DNA of 62,024 nt from Alphaproteobacteria bacterium MarineAlpha9_Bin6 (GTDB lineage: Bacteria > Pseudomonadota > Alphaproteobacteria > UBA7887), in the NCBI GenBank assembly GCA_002937585.1, contig PTKE01000005.1:1-62024 (forward strand), in the 5' to 3' direction. The translations under genes were made by a program, and so were the position numbers. The notes beneath the pieces are model-generated. The model saw only the letters and a list, made by a program, of their open reading frames with translations. It ran no database searches and was not told the origin of the DNA. Shown one piece after another: positions 1 through 8,690 of the stretch; the first letter of the stretch is position 1, and each line of letters starts with the position of its first letter.

Positions 1-221
1 CCTCCACTCCCTGCTTCCTTATAATCTTGGGCGTTGTAGTAGATCTCACCGAGGTTTTGCTGGGCATTGACATACCCTTGTTAGGCAAGAGGCAACCATT
101 CACGCAGAGTAGTTGCGAAGTCCCCACTCTGGGCAGCCTCCAACCCTTTCTGGAAATCAGCACACGATGCTCCCGAAATGAACAGGAGAGAGAAGACAAT
201 GATAGAAAGCAGAAATCTCAT
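1..221 (-). pseudogene. Sel1/TPR-like secreted protein, interrupted and cut by the window edge
   Basis: Read on the minus strand from an ATG at 221, the sequence encodes a hydrophobic signal peptide of about 21 residues ending near SGASCA. It is followed by a helical repeat of Sel1 type (FQKGLEAAQSGDF, then REWLPLA, then QGYVNAQQNLGEIYY). A TAA at 81-83 interrupts the frame exactly where Sel1 repeats normally carry Glu in 'LAEQG', and the repeat pattern resumes in the same frame behind it. The gene therefore seems to have been inactivated by a point mutation, although a sequencing error is possible. The rest lies outside the window. Sel1 proteins are usually periplasmic scaffold or stress proteins; nothing more specific can be said. 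Confidence 0.6.
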
Positions 222-257
222 ATGGATATGCTATGCCCACACGAAAATTAGGGCATT

Positions 258-285
258 AAGGGGTAAACGCAGGGTTTTATCCCTT
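258..285. other. Strong hairpin, possible terminator or regulatory stem
   Basis: An inverted repeat has arms at 258-267 and 276-285 and an eight-base loop. All ten positions pair, with one G-T wobble. There is no T-run on either side, so it is not a textbook intrinsic terminator. It sits 37 bases upstream of the Sel1-like start on the minus strand and about 380 bases upstream of the lipoprotein gene, between two divergent genes. Confidence 0.4.
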
Positions 286-665
286 TAACAGGCCTGATTC
301 TGCACTTTCGGTCACTAATGATGGACTAAGCGGGCCGCATTACAGGAGCCAGAGAGATGCTTCGTAATCTGTTTCTATTCGTGTGCCGTCACTGTTGCCG
401 GTCAAAGTGGGTAGTGCTTTTGATATAGATGATTTGCCTCCGTGTGAGTGGTTCAGCCTATCCGTCAATATGTGGACCGGCTGTAAAGGAACTCATACGT
501 TGCCATTCTGTTAGTAAATCTGCTGGAAATCCGCCTTGTAGCACTTTAGGCCATTCTATAAGATTGACTACTGTAGATGGTGAAAGCATGTTTTTGCTGA
601 GCTTTCGTTTTCGCGGATTGTTTCGGCAAATTTCATTCCAAAGGATGAAAGGACAAGCGGAAACG
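286..665. other. Intergenic stretch without a convincing gene
   Basis: This 380-base gap precedes the lipoprotein gene. An open frame runs into that gene from 429, but its product shows no signal peptide or family pattern before the lipoprotein start at 666, so it is read as non-coding. It should contain the promoter of the lipoprotein gene. No clear -35/-10 pair or operator stood out. Confidence 0.4.
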
Positions 666-1877
666 ATGGCGAGGAAAACAAAGTTCTTTGCCGCGATCTG
701 TGTGGCGGTTTTGGTAGGCGGGTGTTCTTTTGTCCAGGACGGCTTATGGCCAATCCTGGGTGAGGATCCCGAGCCAGTTCGGACAGCTCGAGTACAAGTA
801 GGGGGTTCATTGCCTGCTCCTCGGTCCTCCGTTGTTGAGGAATTAGCCGTGGCCGCGCCTGGCGGAAATGCGGTTGTTCAGGCGGCACCTGGCGCACCTG
901 AGGTCGTTCCATTGCCTACACGCCCGTCCGAGAGCGGTCCTACCACGGGGACTTATGTTGGTGGCAAGATCACGACGCTAAAGGGTGAGTTGAATTTGCT
1001 CAAAGCGACTCTGGGCGCGCAGAACAATGAATTTCAACAACTGCTCAACAGTACGACGCAGAACTCCCAGCGTTATCATGCCGTGGTGGCCGCAATTAGT
1101 GCGCGCCTTCAGATTGGTACCACGCCAGGCAATCCAGTTTTGAATAGCCAATGGCAAAGTGCACAAACCGAGCTTGATCGGGTGTTTCAAGGTACGTCTA
1201 GGCTAAACGAGCTGTCGAATCGGATCGCTTCTAATTCGGCGCTTGCTAATTATCTGGTTGAGTCTACACGCGCAGCATACGGTATTCAGGGTGCGGTCGA
1301 CGAAGATCATCGTCAGCTCTCAGTGCTTGAGGACGACGTCAGTCGCACGGTGGTATCGATTGAGCGCCTTTTAAACGAGGTGAATGAGACAATTACCCGA
1401 CAAAATAACTACGCGACGGGAGAACGCCGTAGTCTCACTGCTCTCGCCTTGGCGATTAGTAATGGTGAAGCTTTTGGTCCAAACCTAAGCAGTTTCGCAT
1501 TCAGTGAGGCAGTTCGCCTTGCCCACGCTGATTCTGGTTCGAGTGTATCGCAGGCAACAGCAAGTCGGGTTGGGAGGCGTCCACCGTTGGTGGTTATCCG
1601 CTTTGACCGACCCGATGTTGATTATCAGCAGGCGCTGTATACTGCTGTTAGTCAGGCTATTGAACACCGGCCAACGGCTTTGTTTGAAGTTGTAGCCGTA
1701 ACTCCTAATCGGGGTGCTCCGAGCAACGTGGCGGTGAGTAGTGGCGGAGCAAAAAAGAGTGCGGAGAAAGTTCTACGCTCACTGATTGCTATGGGCCTTC
1801 CAGCAGCGCGGTTGAACCTCAGTTCATCAACTAGTGACAGCGCCTTCAGCAATGAGGTTCGTGTCTATATTCGGTAA
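666..1877 (+). CDS. Lipoprotein with coiled-coil centre and degenerate OmpA-like C-terminus
   Basis: The protein has about 403 residues from the ATG at 666. It begins with a positively charged, hydrophobic signal and a lipobox (VLVGGC) about 19 residues in, so it is predicted to be lipidated and anchored in a membrane. Residues about 100-250 are polar and helical, with many Gln, Asn and Leu, compatible with a coiled coil. The last 100 residues, starting near PLVVIRFDRP, resemble an OmpA-type alpha/beta domain: conserved-looking segments about repeated Ala/Ser helices (SGGAKKSAEKVLRSL) and a final NEVRVYIR strand. The canonical peptidoglycan-binding Asp and Arg are not obvious. An upstream in-frame ATG at 645 is possible, but 666 places the signal correctly. 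The role is probably envelope structure. Confidence 0.65.
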   Translation: MARKTKFFAAICVAVLVGGCSFVQDGLWPILGEDPEPVRTARVQVGGSLPAPRSSVVEELAVAAPGGNAVVQAAPGAPEVVPLPTRPSESGPTTGTYVGGKITTLKGELNLLKATLGAQNNEFQQLLNSTTQNSQRYHAVVAAISARLQIGTTPGNPVLNSQWQSAQTELDRVFQGTSRLNELSNRIASNSALANYLVESTRAAYGIQGAVDEDHRQLSVLEDDVSRTVVSIERLLNEVNETITRQNNYATGERRSLTALALAISNGEAFGPNLSSFAFSEAVRLAHADSGSSVSQATASRVGRRPPLVVIRFDRPDVDYQQALYTAVSQAIEHRPTALFEVVAVTPNRGAPSNVAVSSGGAKKSAEKVLRSLIAMGLPAARLNLSSSTSDSAFSNEVRVYIR

Positions 1878-1912
1878 GTTACCTTGAACTTTTGCAATTG
1901 CCTGTTAGGCGT

Positions 1913-2392
1913 ATGATCATTATTCGGCTTGCAGGGTCGCTAGCCGCGTGGCGCTGTGCCTCGGTATTGGCTGCGGCGTTGTTTTTGATTGGTGAGCATT
2001 TGGTTTCGGCAGTTTCGGCCGCTGACCCGATTAGCTTGGATGCAGGAGATGGGGTCGAGATTCGCGACATCATCGGGCGCCAGCTAGAGGCTTTCAGAAG
2101 CGATCAAGCAGAGCAAGCATTTTCTTATGCCTCTCCCGGGATTCGGGCAAAATTTGGCAACCCGATCCGTTTTATGTCTATGGTGAAGCAACATTATCCG
2201 GCGGTTTATCGGCCACGAGAGGTTGAGTTTCTCGATTTGGTGAATGTGAAGGGCACTTGGGTGCAAGAAATTTTGTTTGTTGATGCTGGTGGTGATATAT
2301 ACGTCGCCCAGTATCCGATGGAACGTCAGGCTGATGGCAATTGGCTCATCGATGGTTGCATGCTGACCCGACAAGGGGATAAAAGCATATAG
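1913..2392 (+). CDS. DUF4864 domain protein, exported
   Basis: The protein has about 159 residues from the ATG at 1913; a TTG 21 bases upstream is the alternative start. An N-terminal hydrophobic stretch ends near SAVSAA and looks like a signal peptide, so the mature protein should be periplasmic. The rest fits the DUF4864 family: an IRDIIGRQLEAFRSDQ helix, then AFSYASPGIRAKFG, FMSMVKQHYPAVYRPREVEF, and a C-terminal half-barrel with WLIDGCMLTR. The fold resembles the NTF2-like or SnoaL group. No catalytic function is known for the family. It lies 35 bases after the lipoprotein gene in the same direction and may be co-transcribed with it. Confidence 0.75.
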   Translation: MIIIRLAGSLAAWRCASVLAAALFLIGEHLVSAVSAADPISLDAGDGVEIRDIIGRQLEAFRSDQAEQAFSYASPGIRAKFGNPIRFMSMVKQHYPAVYRPREVEFLDLVNVKGTWVQEILFVDAGGDIYVAQYPMERQADGNWLIDGCMLTRQGDKSI

Positions 2393-2516
2393 GGTCCGCG
2401 TTTTTGCAGAGCTCTCTTGACTTTTGTCGTTTTTTTATAGCGCTAAATTTGCACAAACTTCAGGGTTAAAGCGCTGGCAGAATTCCTGTGCAGCAGAAAC
2501 GGTTCGGTGGCATGTG

Positions 2517-3371
2517 CTAAATCGCCGGCGGCATGACCGGCCAATTGTCTATCAATCGGGTTTTATTGACGGTTATAGCGGTTAATAGACGCGCAGGTGC
2601 GGTTAATTTCTCGACTGGGGCTAAGGTCTCCGCGTTGCAGAGTTCAATATATTCCGGGGGGGCACCAACTTTTTCAATTAGTTGGGTGTGTGCCTTAGCT
2701 AGCTCTTTAGGCGGCATGTGACCTGCCGTTAGCCGGGCTGCAGTAGTAGCGAGAATGACGTTGATTTGCGCGGCCCGGGCGCGTCCCTCTTCGTTTAAGT
2801 AAACATTTCTTGAAGAGATAGCTAGTCCGTCGGCTTCGCGCACTGTTGGCACCCCACATATTTCAATTGGTATATCGAGATCTTTCACCATGCGTCGGAT
2901 CACCTGAAGTTGCTGATAATCTTTTTCTCCGAATACGGCGACATCGGGAAGGCATTGGTTGAAAAATTTAGCGCATACAGTAGCGACGCCGCTGTAATGG
3001 CCGGGTCTTGCGATGGCGCATAAATTTTGGGTCAGGCTTGGTACGTCGATTGTCGTCGAAAAGTTGCTAGGATAAATTTCGCCGACTGGTGGCAAAAACG
3101 CCAGGTCCACTTGGTGGGCTGCGAGTATGGAAAGGTCATTTTGCTCATCGCGGGGGTATCGTTCGAAATCGTCATCGGGTCCAAATTGTTTTGGATTAAC
3201 AAAAATACTGACAACGCTTTTTGAGCAACTCTGACGGCCCGCTTCTATCAAAGCTATATGTGCGTTGTGCAAGTAGCCCATTGTGGGGACCAACGCTACT
3301 TTCTCATTTCGCCTGTGCCAGGCATCAACCCGTGCCCGTAGGTCGGTTGCAGTGCGGACAACTTCCGTCAT
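2517..3371 (-). CDS. panC: Pantoate-beta-alanine ligase (pantothenate synthetase)
   Basis: PanC joins pantoate to beta-alanine with ATP hydrolysis to AMP, the last step of pantothenate (vitamin B5 and CoA precursor) synthesis in the cytoplasm. The 284-residue length from the ATG at 3371 is typical. Visible family marks are VPTMGYLHNAH (nucleotide-binding HIGH-like motif, residues 29-38), SIFVNPKQF, RYPRDEQND, RPGHYSGVATV, FGEKDYQQLQ, and ISSRNVYL, the KMSKS-like region. The motif reads HNAH where most PanC proteins have HxGH, so the glycine is replaced by alanine. panB is not adjacent. The gene converges on the DUF4864 gene with a 124-base gap. Confidence 0.95.
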   Translation of the reverse strand: MTEVVRTATDLRARVDAWHRRNEKVALVPTMGYLHNAHIALIEAGRQSCSKSVVSIFVNPKQFGPDDDFERYPRDEQNDLSILAAHQVDLAFLPPVGEIYPSNFSTTIDVPSLTQNLCAIARPGHYSGVATVCAKFFNQCLPDVAVFGEKDYQQLQVIRRMVKDLDIPIEICGVPTVREADGLAISSRNVYLNEEGRARAAQINVILATTAARLTAGHMPPKELAKAHTQLIEKVGAPPEYIELCNAETLAPVEKLTAPARLLTAITVNKTRLIDNWPVMPPAI

Positions 3372-3578
3372 GCCAAACAATTAGATGACTTGTCAGGTTA
3401 CTTCCATCTCAATGTGCACAGTAATTCTGACCTAGTGATTGGTCAATCCAGCGCCATATGATTTACAATTTTTACTTCGAAAATTTCAGTGCCGATTGCA
3501 TTGCGGTTAATCTCGATTTACGTCAAAGACTCTCTAATATTAGCCTAGATTAGTTCCGACAGCGTGGGTGGTGCGAAG

Positions 3579-5351
3579 ATGATAAATGCTGCAATGGCCG
3601 TGTCGAGACCGAAGACCAAACACGTCGCATGTCTTGTATTATCTGGGTCGCTGTGGACTTGGATGGCTTTTGCAGCTGAAGGCGGGGCACCAGAATCTTC
3701 CGGTGGGCATATGCCACAGGGTCTGGTGAGGGAGGGGCAGGAATTGATTGCTGTGGCCAATCCTCACGCTGCAAACTTGGGTGCGGCCATCCTACGAGCC
3801 GGAGGCAGTGCGCTAGATGCAGCCATCACGGCTCAATTAGTGCTTAATCTGGTTGAGCCTCAGTCATCTGGGTTGGGTGGCGGAGCCTTCTTACTCTATT
3901 TTGATTCTGCCTCCGGAGAATTGACTAGCTACGACGGGCGCGAAACCGCCCCGGCTTCAGCAAAGCCTAATATGTTTCTCGAGCCAGACGGCGCCTCGCC
4001 CGGTTACCTCGCGGCCTTGGTGGGGGGGAACTCAGTCGGTACTCCCGGGTTATTGCGTATGCTGGCGCTTGCACACGGGGCCCATGGGCGTTTGTCTTGG
4101 GCCGAACTATTTGTGCCAGCAATAGATCTTGCAGAGAACGGGTTCGCTATCAGTCCACGCCTCCATGCGCTAGCTGGAAAGGTCCCTACCCTCACACAGT
4201 TTAATATGACAGCAGAATATTTCTTAGCGTCTGATGGGCGGCCAAAAGCAGTGGGTACGAAGCTTGTCAACGGGGCCTTTGCCCAAACGTTGCGGGAGCT
4301 CGCCGCGGGGGGCGCGGAATTGTTTTACCTTGGGCCAATTGCGCGTGAAATTGCCGAAACGGTCACTTTTGCGACAGTTAATCCGGGTGGGTTGACGGTT
4401 TCGGATATTGCTAATTATCGGCCAAGTATACGACCTCCGGTATGCGCTGATTACCGGGGCTTTCTCGTATGTGGTATGGGGCCACCGAGTTCTGGAGGGA
4501 TTGCAGTGTTGCAGATCCTTGGTTTGCTTGCACATTTTGATATGGGTTCCATGACTCCGTGGTCGGTGGATGCGGCGCATCTATTTTTAGAAGCAAGTCG
4601 CCTGGCTTTTGCTGATCGTGCGCGATATGTCGCGGATCCCGATTTCGTTAGTGTGCCGGTAAAGGGGTTATTAGACGGAATTTATCTTGACCAACGTGCC
4701 GCTCTCATCAACCCAATGATTGCCAACGGCGCGGCCACACCGGGCTTGCCGCCTGGGGCCCAAGCTAGCTTTTTTGCGGACGATGATTCAGCTGAGCTTC
4801 TGTCGACCACGCATATCAGCATCTTTGACCGATACGGTAACGTCGCTTCAATGACAAGTAGCATCGAGTTTGCGTTTGGTTCAGCCTTAATGGTGCGTGG
4901 TTTTTTGCTAAATAATCAGTTGACCGATTTTTCTTTTACTTCTGTACGTGATGGTTTCCCCGTCGCTAACCGGGTAGAACCCGGAAAACGACCACGTAGT
5001 TCAATGGCACCAACGGTGGTTTTTGACGGAAGTGGCCATCCATTGTTGGCGATCGGTTCTCCAGGCGGCTCGCGTATTATTTGCTACGTAGCAAAGGCTT
5101 TGATCGGTGTGATTGATTGGGGTCTGGATCTCGACCAAGCGGTTACACATGCGAACTTGTGCAATCGGAATGGTCCTTCAGAGCTTGAGGCGGGTAGTTC
5201 AATGCTTGATCTAGGAGCATCCTTGGAAGAGCGCGGCCATGAAGTCGTTATACGCGAAATGAACAGTGGCTTGCATGCGGTTATGGTGGCAGGTGATAGT
5301 TTGGTTGGGGCAGCGGATCCTCGTCGTGAGGGCGCAGTGCGAGGCCGCTGA
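3579..5351 (+). CDS. ggt: Gamma-glutamyltransferase (glutathione hydrolase), periplasmic
   Basis: This N-terminal nucleophile enzyme cleaves or transfers the gamma-glutamyl group of glutathione and related compounds. About 590 residues follow the ATG at 3579. The first 35 residues form a signal peptide ending near AFAAEG. The large-subunit region shows ANPHAANLGAAILRAGGSALDAA and SSGLGGGAFLLY. The proenzyme is expected to cut itself before the Thr of TTHISIFD (about residue 410), which becomes the catalytic nucleophile of the small subunit. SSIEFAFGS, RPRSSMAPTVV and IGSPGGSRI are typical small-subunit motifs. The gene stands alone. It probably salvages amino acids from periplasmic glutathione. 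Confidence 0.93.
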   Translation: MINAAMAVSRPKTKHVACLVLSGSLWTWMAFAAEGGAPESSGGHMPQGLVREGQELIAVANPHAANLGAAILRAGGSALDAAITAQLVLNLVEPQSSGLGGGAFLLYFDSASGELTSYDGRETAPASAKPNMFLEPDGASPGYLAALVGGNSVGTPGLLRMLALAHGAHGRLSWAELFVPAIDLAENGFAISPRLHALAGKVPTLTQFNMTAEYFLASDGRPKAVGTKLVNGAFAQTLRELAAGGAELFYLGPIAREIAETVTFATVNPGGLTVSDIANYRPSIRPPVCADYRGFLVCGMGPPSSGGIAVLQILGLLAHFDMGSMTPWSVDAAHLFLEASRLAFADRARYVADPDFVSVPVKGLLDGIYLDQRAALINPMIANGAATPGLPPGAQASFFADDDSAELLSTTHISIFDRYGNVASMTSSIEFAFGSALMVRGFLLNNQLTDFSFTSVRDGFPVANRVEPGKRPRSSMAPTVVFDGSGHPLLAIGSPGGSRIICYVAKALIGVIDWGLDLDQAVTHANLCNRNGPSELEAGSSMLDLGASLEERGHEVVIREMNSGLHAVMVAGDSLVGAADPRREGAVRGR

Positions 5352-5600
5352 GCACGATTCCTGTAGACCTGTATATTTAATTTTAGGCTTATATATCGTG
5401 TATGGGGCGATCGGAAATGTGTGGCGAGCTTAAAGACTATAGTGGCAGTTAGTCCTTGTTCCTGCTATGGGCGCCTATATTTCTTGCTCTATCGGGTTTT
5501 TTTGGTGCGGGTAGCTTGGACCGTTGCTTGAAAGTGCAGTGTTGGTTACTTAAGTCCAGGGCCAAGTAACTAAAGTCCATCGTTCAGACCCATCAAGACT

Positions 5601-5636
5601 GAGTCCCGTAAAAAGCGGGTTGCTCGTTTGGGGGCG
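5601..5636 (+). promoter_or_regulatory. Candidate thermosensor hairpin and ribosome binding site of hsp20
   Basis: Just before the hsp20 start the leader can fold GAG(5601-5603)/CTC plus CCCG/CGGG around an A-rich loop. A TTGCT element at 5620-5624 lies a few bases before the G-rich ribosome binding site at 5630-5634. ROSE-type RNA thermometers of alphaproteobacterial small heat-shock genes carry a U(U/C)GCU motif facing the Shine-Dalgarno sequence, so a similar switch is possible. Further upstream, CTTG at 5527 and CTTAA at 5549 loosely resemble a heat-shock sigma promoter. Both assignments rest on short motifs. Confidence 0.25.
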
Positions 5637-5641
5637 TTGTA

Positions 5642-6070
5642 ATGGCACGTTCATCTATATTTGGTAGTCCGATGTTGGTGGGATTTGAGCCGTTCGAGCG
5701 GATGCTTGAACAAATGTCTAAGGCTTCATCCGATGGCTATCCACCCTACAATATAGAGCAGCTCAACGAGCGTCAGTTCAGGATTTCTCTCGCTGTTGCG
5801 GGATTTGGGCCAGAGGAGTTGAGTGTAGTGGTCGATGATAGTCGACTAACAATTTCCGGACACCATCGTGAGGACGGACACCAAAGTTTTCTCCATCGCG
5901 GCATCGCGACCCGACAATTTCAGCGTAGCTTTTTGTTGGCTAACGGACTCGAAATTTCCGGATCTTGGTTGGATAACGGCATGCTCCATATCGACATCGT
6001 GCGTCTTGATCCGGGGACGCGTGTCCGACAAATCGAAATTAGAAGCTCGCCAAAGAACGGTTCGCAATAA
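5642..6070 (+). CDS. Small heat-shock protein, Hsp20 family (IbpA-like)
   Basis: This is a 142-residue ATP-independent holdase chaperone that binds unfolding proteins in the cytoplasm. The N-terminal arm (GFEPFERMLEQM, then GYPPYNIEQL) is typical of the IbpA/HspA class. The alpha-crystallin domain follows at about residues 35-125: FRISLAVAGFGPEELSV, LTISGHH, FLHRGIATRQFQRSFLLA, and NGMLHIDIVR. The usual C-terminal I-x-I anchor is seen only weakly, as IEIRSS. The ATG at 5642 has a G-rich ribosome binding site. The gene converges on the histidine kinase gene with only 20 bases between their ends. Confidence 0.92.
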   Translation: MARSSIFGSPMLVGFEPFERMLEQMSKASSDGYPPYNIEQLNERQFRISLAVAGFGPEELSVVVDDSRLTISGHHREDGHQSFLHRGIATRQFQRSFLLANGLEISGSWLDNGMLHIDIVRLDPGTRVRQIEIRSSPKNGSQ

Positions 6071-6090
6071 ATACATTAGGAGAAAATTAT

Positions 6091-7734
6091 TTATCCTGCA
6101 GCTAAGGGTATCCGGACGACGAAGCAGGCTCCGGACACCGTGGTTTTTTCGTTGTCCCTTGATGCTCGGTTTGAAGCCACTACACCTCCTCCATGTGCTT
6201 CCAAAATTTGTCTTGCGATGCTTAGCCCTAACCCTGAGTGATCGCCAAATTTCTCGCCCGCTGGCCGGTCACTGTAAAAACGCTTGAATACGCTATCGAT
6301 GCTTCCCAGCGGCAAGCCCGGACCTTCATCCTCAACGAGGATTTCGGCGAATTCGTCTCGGTTGTCCAGTGAGATGCTAACTTTCCCACCGTCCGGGCTA
6401 AAACTGATCGCATTGTCCAGAAGATTTCGAAAGGCTTGAGCAAGCTGGCTTTCAATTCCTTGCACCAAAACTGGTTTTCTCAATTCCGAGATGAACTCTA
6501 AGTGCACCTCCCGCAAATCAGCCCGCGCGCCGTAGACTTCAACCATGGCACTGAGCATGTTTTGTAATTGGACAGGCTCAGTGAGGCCTCTTGCAAGTTC
6601 AGCATCCAAACGGGAGGCTGCGGAAATATCTGTGATCAACCGGTCCATCCGGCGGATGTCGTCGTTCAATATTTTAAATAACCGGTCACGCTTATGTGGA
6701 TCATCAATGCTCTGGAGTGTCTCAGCGGCGCTACGCAGGCTGGATAAGGGATTTTTTAGCTCGTGCGCGACATCCGCGGCGAAACCCTCAACTGCGTCAA
6801 TGCGTTCCCATAGTGTCTCAGTCATGCGACGTAGGGCCACACTCAGTTCTCCGATCTCATCACGCCGCGCCGATAGATTTGGAATCTCTTGGGCCCGTCC
6901 TAGATCGCGGGCAACGCGGTCGGCACTAGCTGCAAGCCAACGTATCGGGCGTGCAACAGAGCGTGCTAAATAAGTGGATAGCAGGGCTGTGACCAAAAAT
7001 GCTAGCGCTGAAAGTAACAAGATTTGAATGCGCATAGACTGCACGCGCGCGTCTATACCGGTAGTGTCCGCGGTCAAAAGCAAAGCACCGACTACCTGTT
7101 TAAAACGCTGGACTGGTGCCGCGGCTAATAAAATTGCGCCCCCGTGCTCCAGTCGTTGGACACTAGCAGTCTTATCTCCGCTGAGTGCATTAGCTACTTC
7201 GAGATAATGGTTGGCAGTCTGGTCTGGGTATTCAATGTAGCGTTGCAAATTGGCACGTCCCCCGCGGTCCACCCAACGACTTAACTGGGAAAGCCATTGC
7301 TTTATAGCGCCAATCATAACTGGGGATGGTAATTCTTTAAGGCGCACTTCTGCGCCACCCACTGCGAGAAGGCGCGTATCCGCTATCAGTTGGCCGCTAG
7401 GATCGAACAACCTAGCGCGAAGCTTAATTGGTGGAACCAGCCGTCGAAGGACCTGCTGACTGCGTTTGGTGTCAATTTGTTGCGGCAGAATGGGGTCACG
7501 AGGGACGGCGCTTTCACCGAGGGCGGCAGCGAAAGCCTCCGCTTCGGTTTGTAGTGCGTCTAAGCGCTCGATCATTAAACCTCGCTGATATTGGGCAAGG
7601 TAAAGAATGCCTCCGGCTACAATTGCCAGCGCAACAATATTGATTGCAAGTAGCCGAAGAGTAAGCTTTGAAATCGCCGGTGACTTATAAACAGGCCGCA
7701 TCGCCATCGGGTGCGTTTCAACGGCGATACCCAT
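6091..7734 (-). CDS. chvG: ChvG-type sensor histidine kinase
   Basis: This is the membrane sensor kinase of a two-component system and partner of the response regulator just upstream. With the start at 7734 it has about 547 residues. The first membrane helix lies at 25-48, followed by a periplasmic stimulus-sensing domain of about 185 residues containing the family-typical RARLFDPSGQLIADTR. The second helix is at 234-257, then HAMP, the H-box DVAHELKNPLSSL with phospho-accepting His near 324, and a HATPase domain (NLLDNA, DEGPG, GLGLSIARQI). ChvG/ExoS/BvrS sensors control envelope and host-association genes in Rhizobiales. An in-frame ATG at 7791 would overlap chvI by 35 bases. The later start leaves a 22-base gap and places the first helix normally. 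Confidence 0.88.
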   Translation of the reverse strand: MGIAVETHPMAMRPVYKSPAISKLTLRLLAINIVALAIVAGGILYLAQYQRGLMIERLDALQTEAEAFAAALGESAVPRDPILPQQIDTKRSQQVLRRLVPPIKLRARLFDPSGQLIADTRLLAVGGAEVRLKELPSPVMIGAIKQWLSQLSRWVDRGGRANLQRYIEYPDQTANHYLEVANALSGDKTASVQRLEHGGAILLAAAPVQRFKQVVGALLLTADTTGIDARVQSMRIQILLLSALAFLVTALLSTYLARSVARPIRWLAASADRVARDLGRAQEIPNLSARRDEIGELSVALRRMTETLWERIDAVEGFAADVAHELKNPLSSLRSAAETLQSIDDPHKRDRLFKILNDDIRRMDRLITDISAASRLDAELARGLTEPVQLQNMLSAMVEVYGARADLREVHLEFISELRKPVLVQGIESQLAQAFRNLLDNAISFSPDGGKVSISLDNRDEFAEILVEDEGPGLPLGSIDSVFKRFYSDRPAGEKFGDHSGLGLSIARQILEAHGGGVVASNRASRDNEKTTVSGACFVVRIPLAAG

Positions 7735-7756
7735 ATCTGCCTGATTTTGCTCCGTG

Positions 7757-8464
7757 TTAGGTGTCTTCTTTATACCGGTATCCGATTCCATATAGCGTTT
7801 CGATCTTTGCAAAATTGGGGTCGATAATACGGAATTTTTTGCGAATCCGTTTGATATGGCTGTCAATAGTACGGTCATCAACATATGTCTGTTCATCATA
7901 TGCTGCGTCTAAAAGCTGGTCTCGGCTGCGTACGTGTCCTGGCCGTTTTGCAAGCGAGGAAAGAATCAGAAATTCGGTTACAGTCAGTGATACAGATTCG
8001 CCGCACCAAGTACACATGTGGCGAGCTGAATCCAGCATTAAGTCTCCGCGAGAGATGCTCTCTTTGGAGTTGTCAATTTCAGCACCCTCAGCCGTTAATA
8101 AGTCGATGCGTCTCAGTAGTGCCTTAATGCGTTCTATAAGCAAGCGGACCGAGAATGGTTTGGTGATATAATCGTCTGCTCCCATCTTAAGGCCGAGCAG
8201 TTCATCAATTTCATCGTCTTTCGAGGTAAGGAAGATAATGGGTAGAGACGACTTCTGTCGCAGTCGGGAAAGTAACTCCATGCCGTTCATGCGTGGCATC
8301 TTTATATCAAGCACGACCAGATCTACTGGATTTTCCCGAAGCCCACGCAATGCCTGCTCACCATCCTTGTACGTGTGCGCTTCAAATCCCTCATTTTCAA
8401 GAGCGATACCGATCGAAGTTAGTATGTTGTGATCGTCATCAACTACGGCAATTTTTGCTGGCAC
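7757..8464 (-). CDS. chvI: ChvI-type OmpR-family response regulator
   Basis: This 235-residue response regulator has a receiver domain (residues 3-118) with acidic pocket VVDDDH, phospho-acceptor Asp53 in [12 protein letters not shown], and a KPF switch lysine. It is followed by an OmpR/PhoB winged-helix DNA-binding domain. The C-terminal segment with [19 protein letters not shown] and [10 protein letters not shown] is strongly characteristic of ChvI orthologues. It is transcribed with the kinase gene. In many alphaproteobacteria this pair is followed by hprK and a PTS EIIA gene; here hsp20 converges instead, so that wider arrangement is not kept. Likely targets are envelope or acid-stress genes elsewhere. 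Confidence 0.92.
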   Translation of the reverse strand: MPAKIAVVDDDHNILTSIGIALENEGFEAHTYKDGEQALRGLRENPVDLVVLDIKMPRMNGMELLSRLRQKSSLPIIFLTSKDDEIDELLGLKMGADDYITKPFSVRLLIERIKALLRRIDLLTAEGAEIDNSKESISRGDLMLDSARHMCTWCGESVSLTVTEFLILSSLAKRPGHVRSRDQLLDAAYDEQTYVDDRTIDSHIKRIRKKFRIIDPNFAKIETLYGIGYRYKEDT

Positions 8465-8690
8465 GCGAATGTCTCTCTCAATGCCTTAATGGCAATACTC
8501 GTAACATGAATATGTCTCACAAAGGTAGGATATGGTTGCCTCACTGTAAAATTTAAGTCTTGGCACTCTTTGCTAGGATTGGCAATTTTGGTTGCTAGCT
8601 GCGGTTTGACCATTAGATTAACAGTGCCTATCGTTTTTACTGGATAATCGCAGTGTTAAGAACTCAGAATTCTTCACGACGAGTGCCAGG

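Noticed and set aside
27-251. 74-codon plus-strand frame at the window start
   Set aside because: It lies antisense to the Sel1-like gene, whose repeats and signal peptide are recognisable on the minus strand.
429-665. Long N-terminal extension of the OmpA-like lipoprotein
   Set aside because: The lipoprotein signal begins at 666; the extension would bury it.
2439-2475. Two AGCGCT copies between the DUF4864 gene and panC
   Set aside because: Each is a self-palindromic six-mer; the 25-base spacing and weak extension do not make a convincing terminator.
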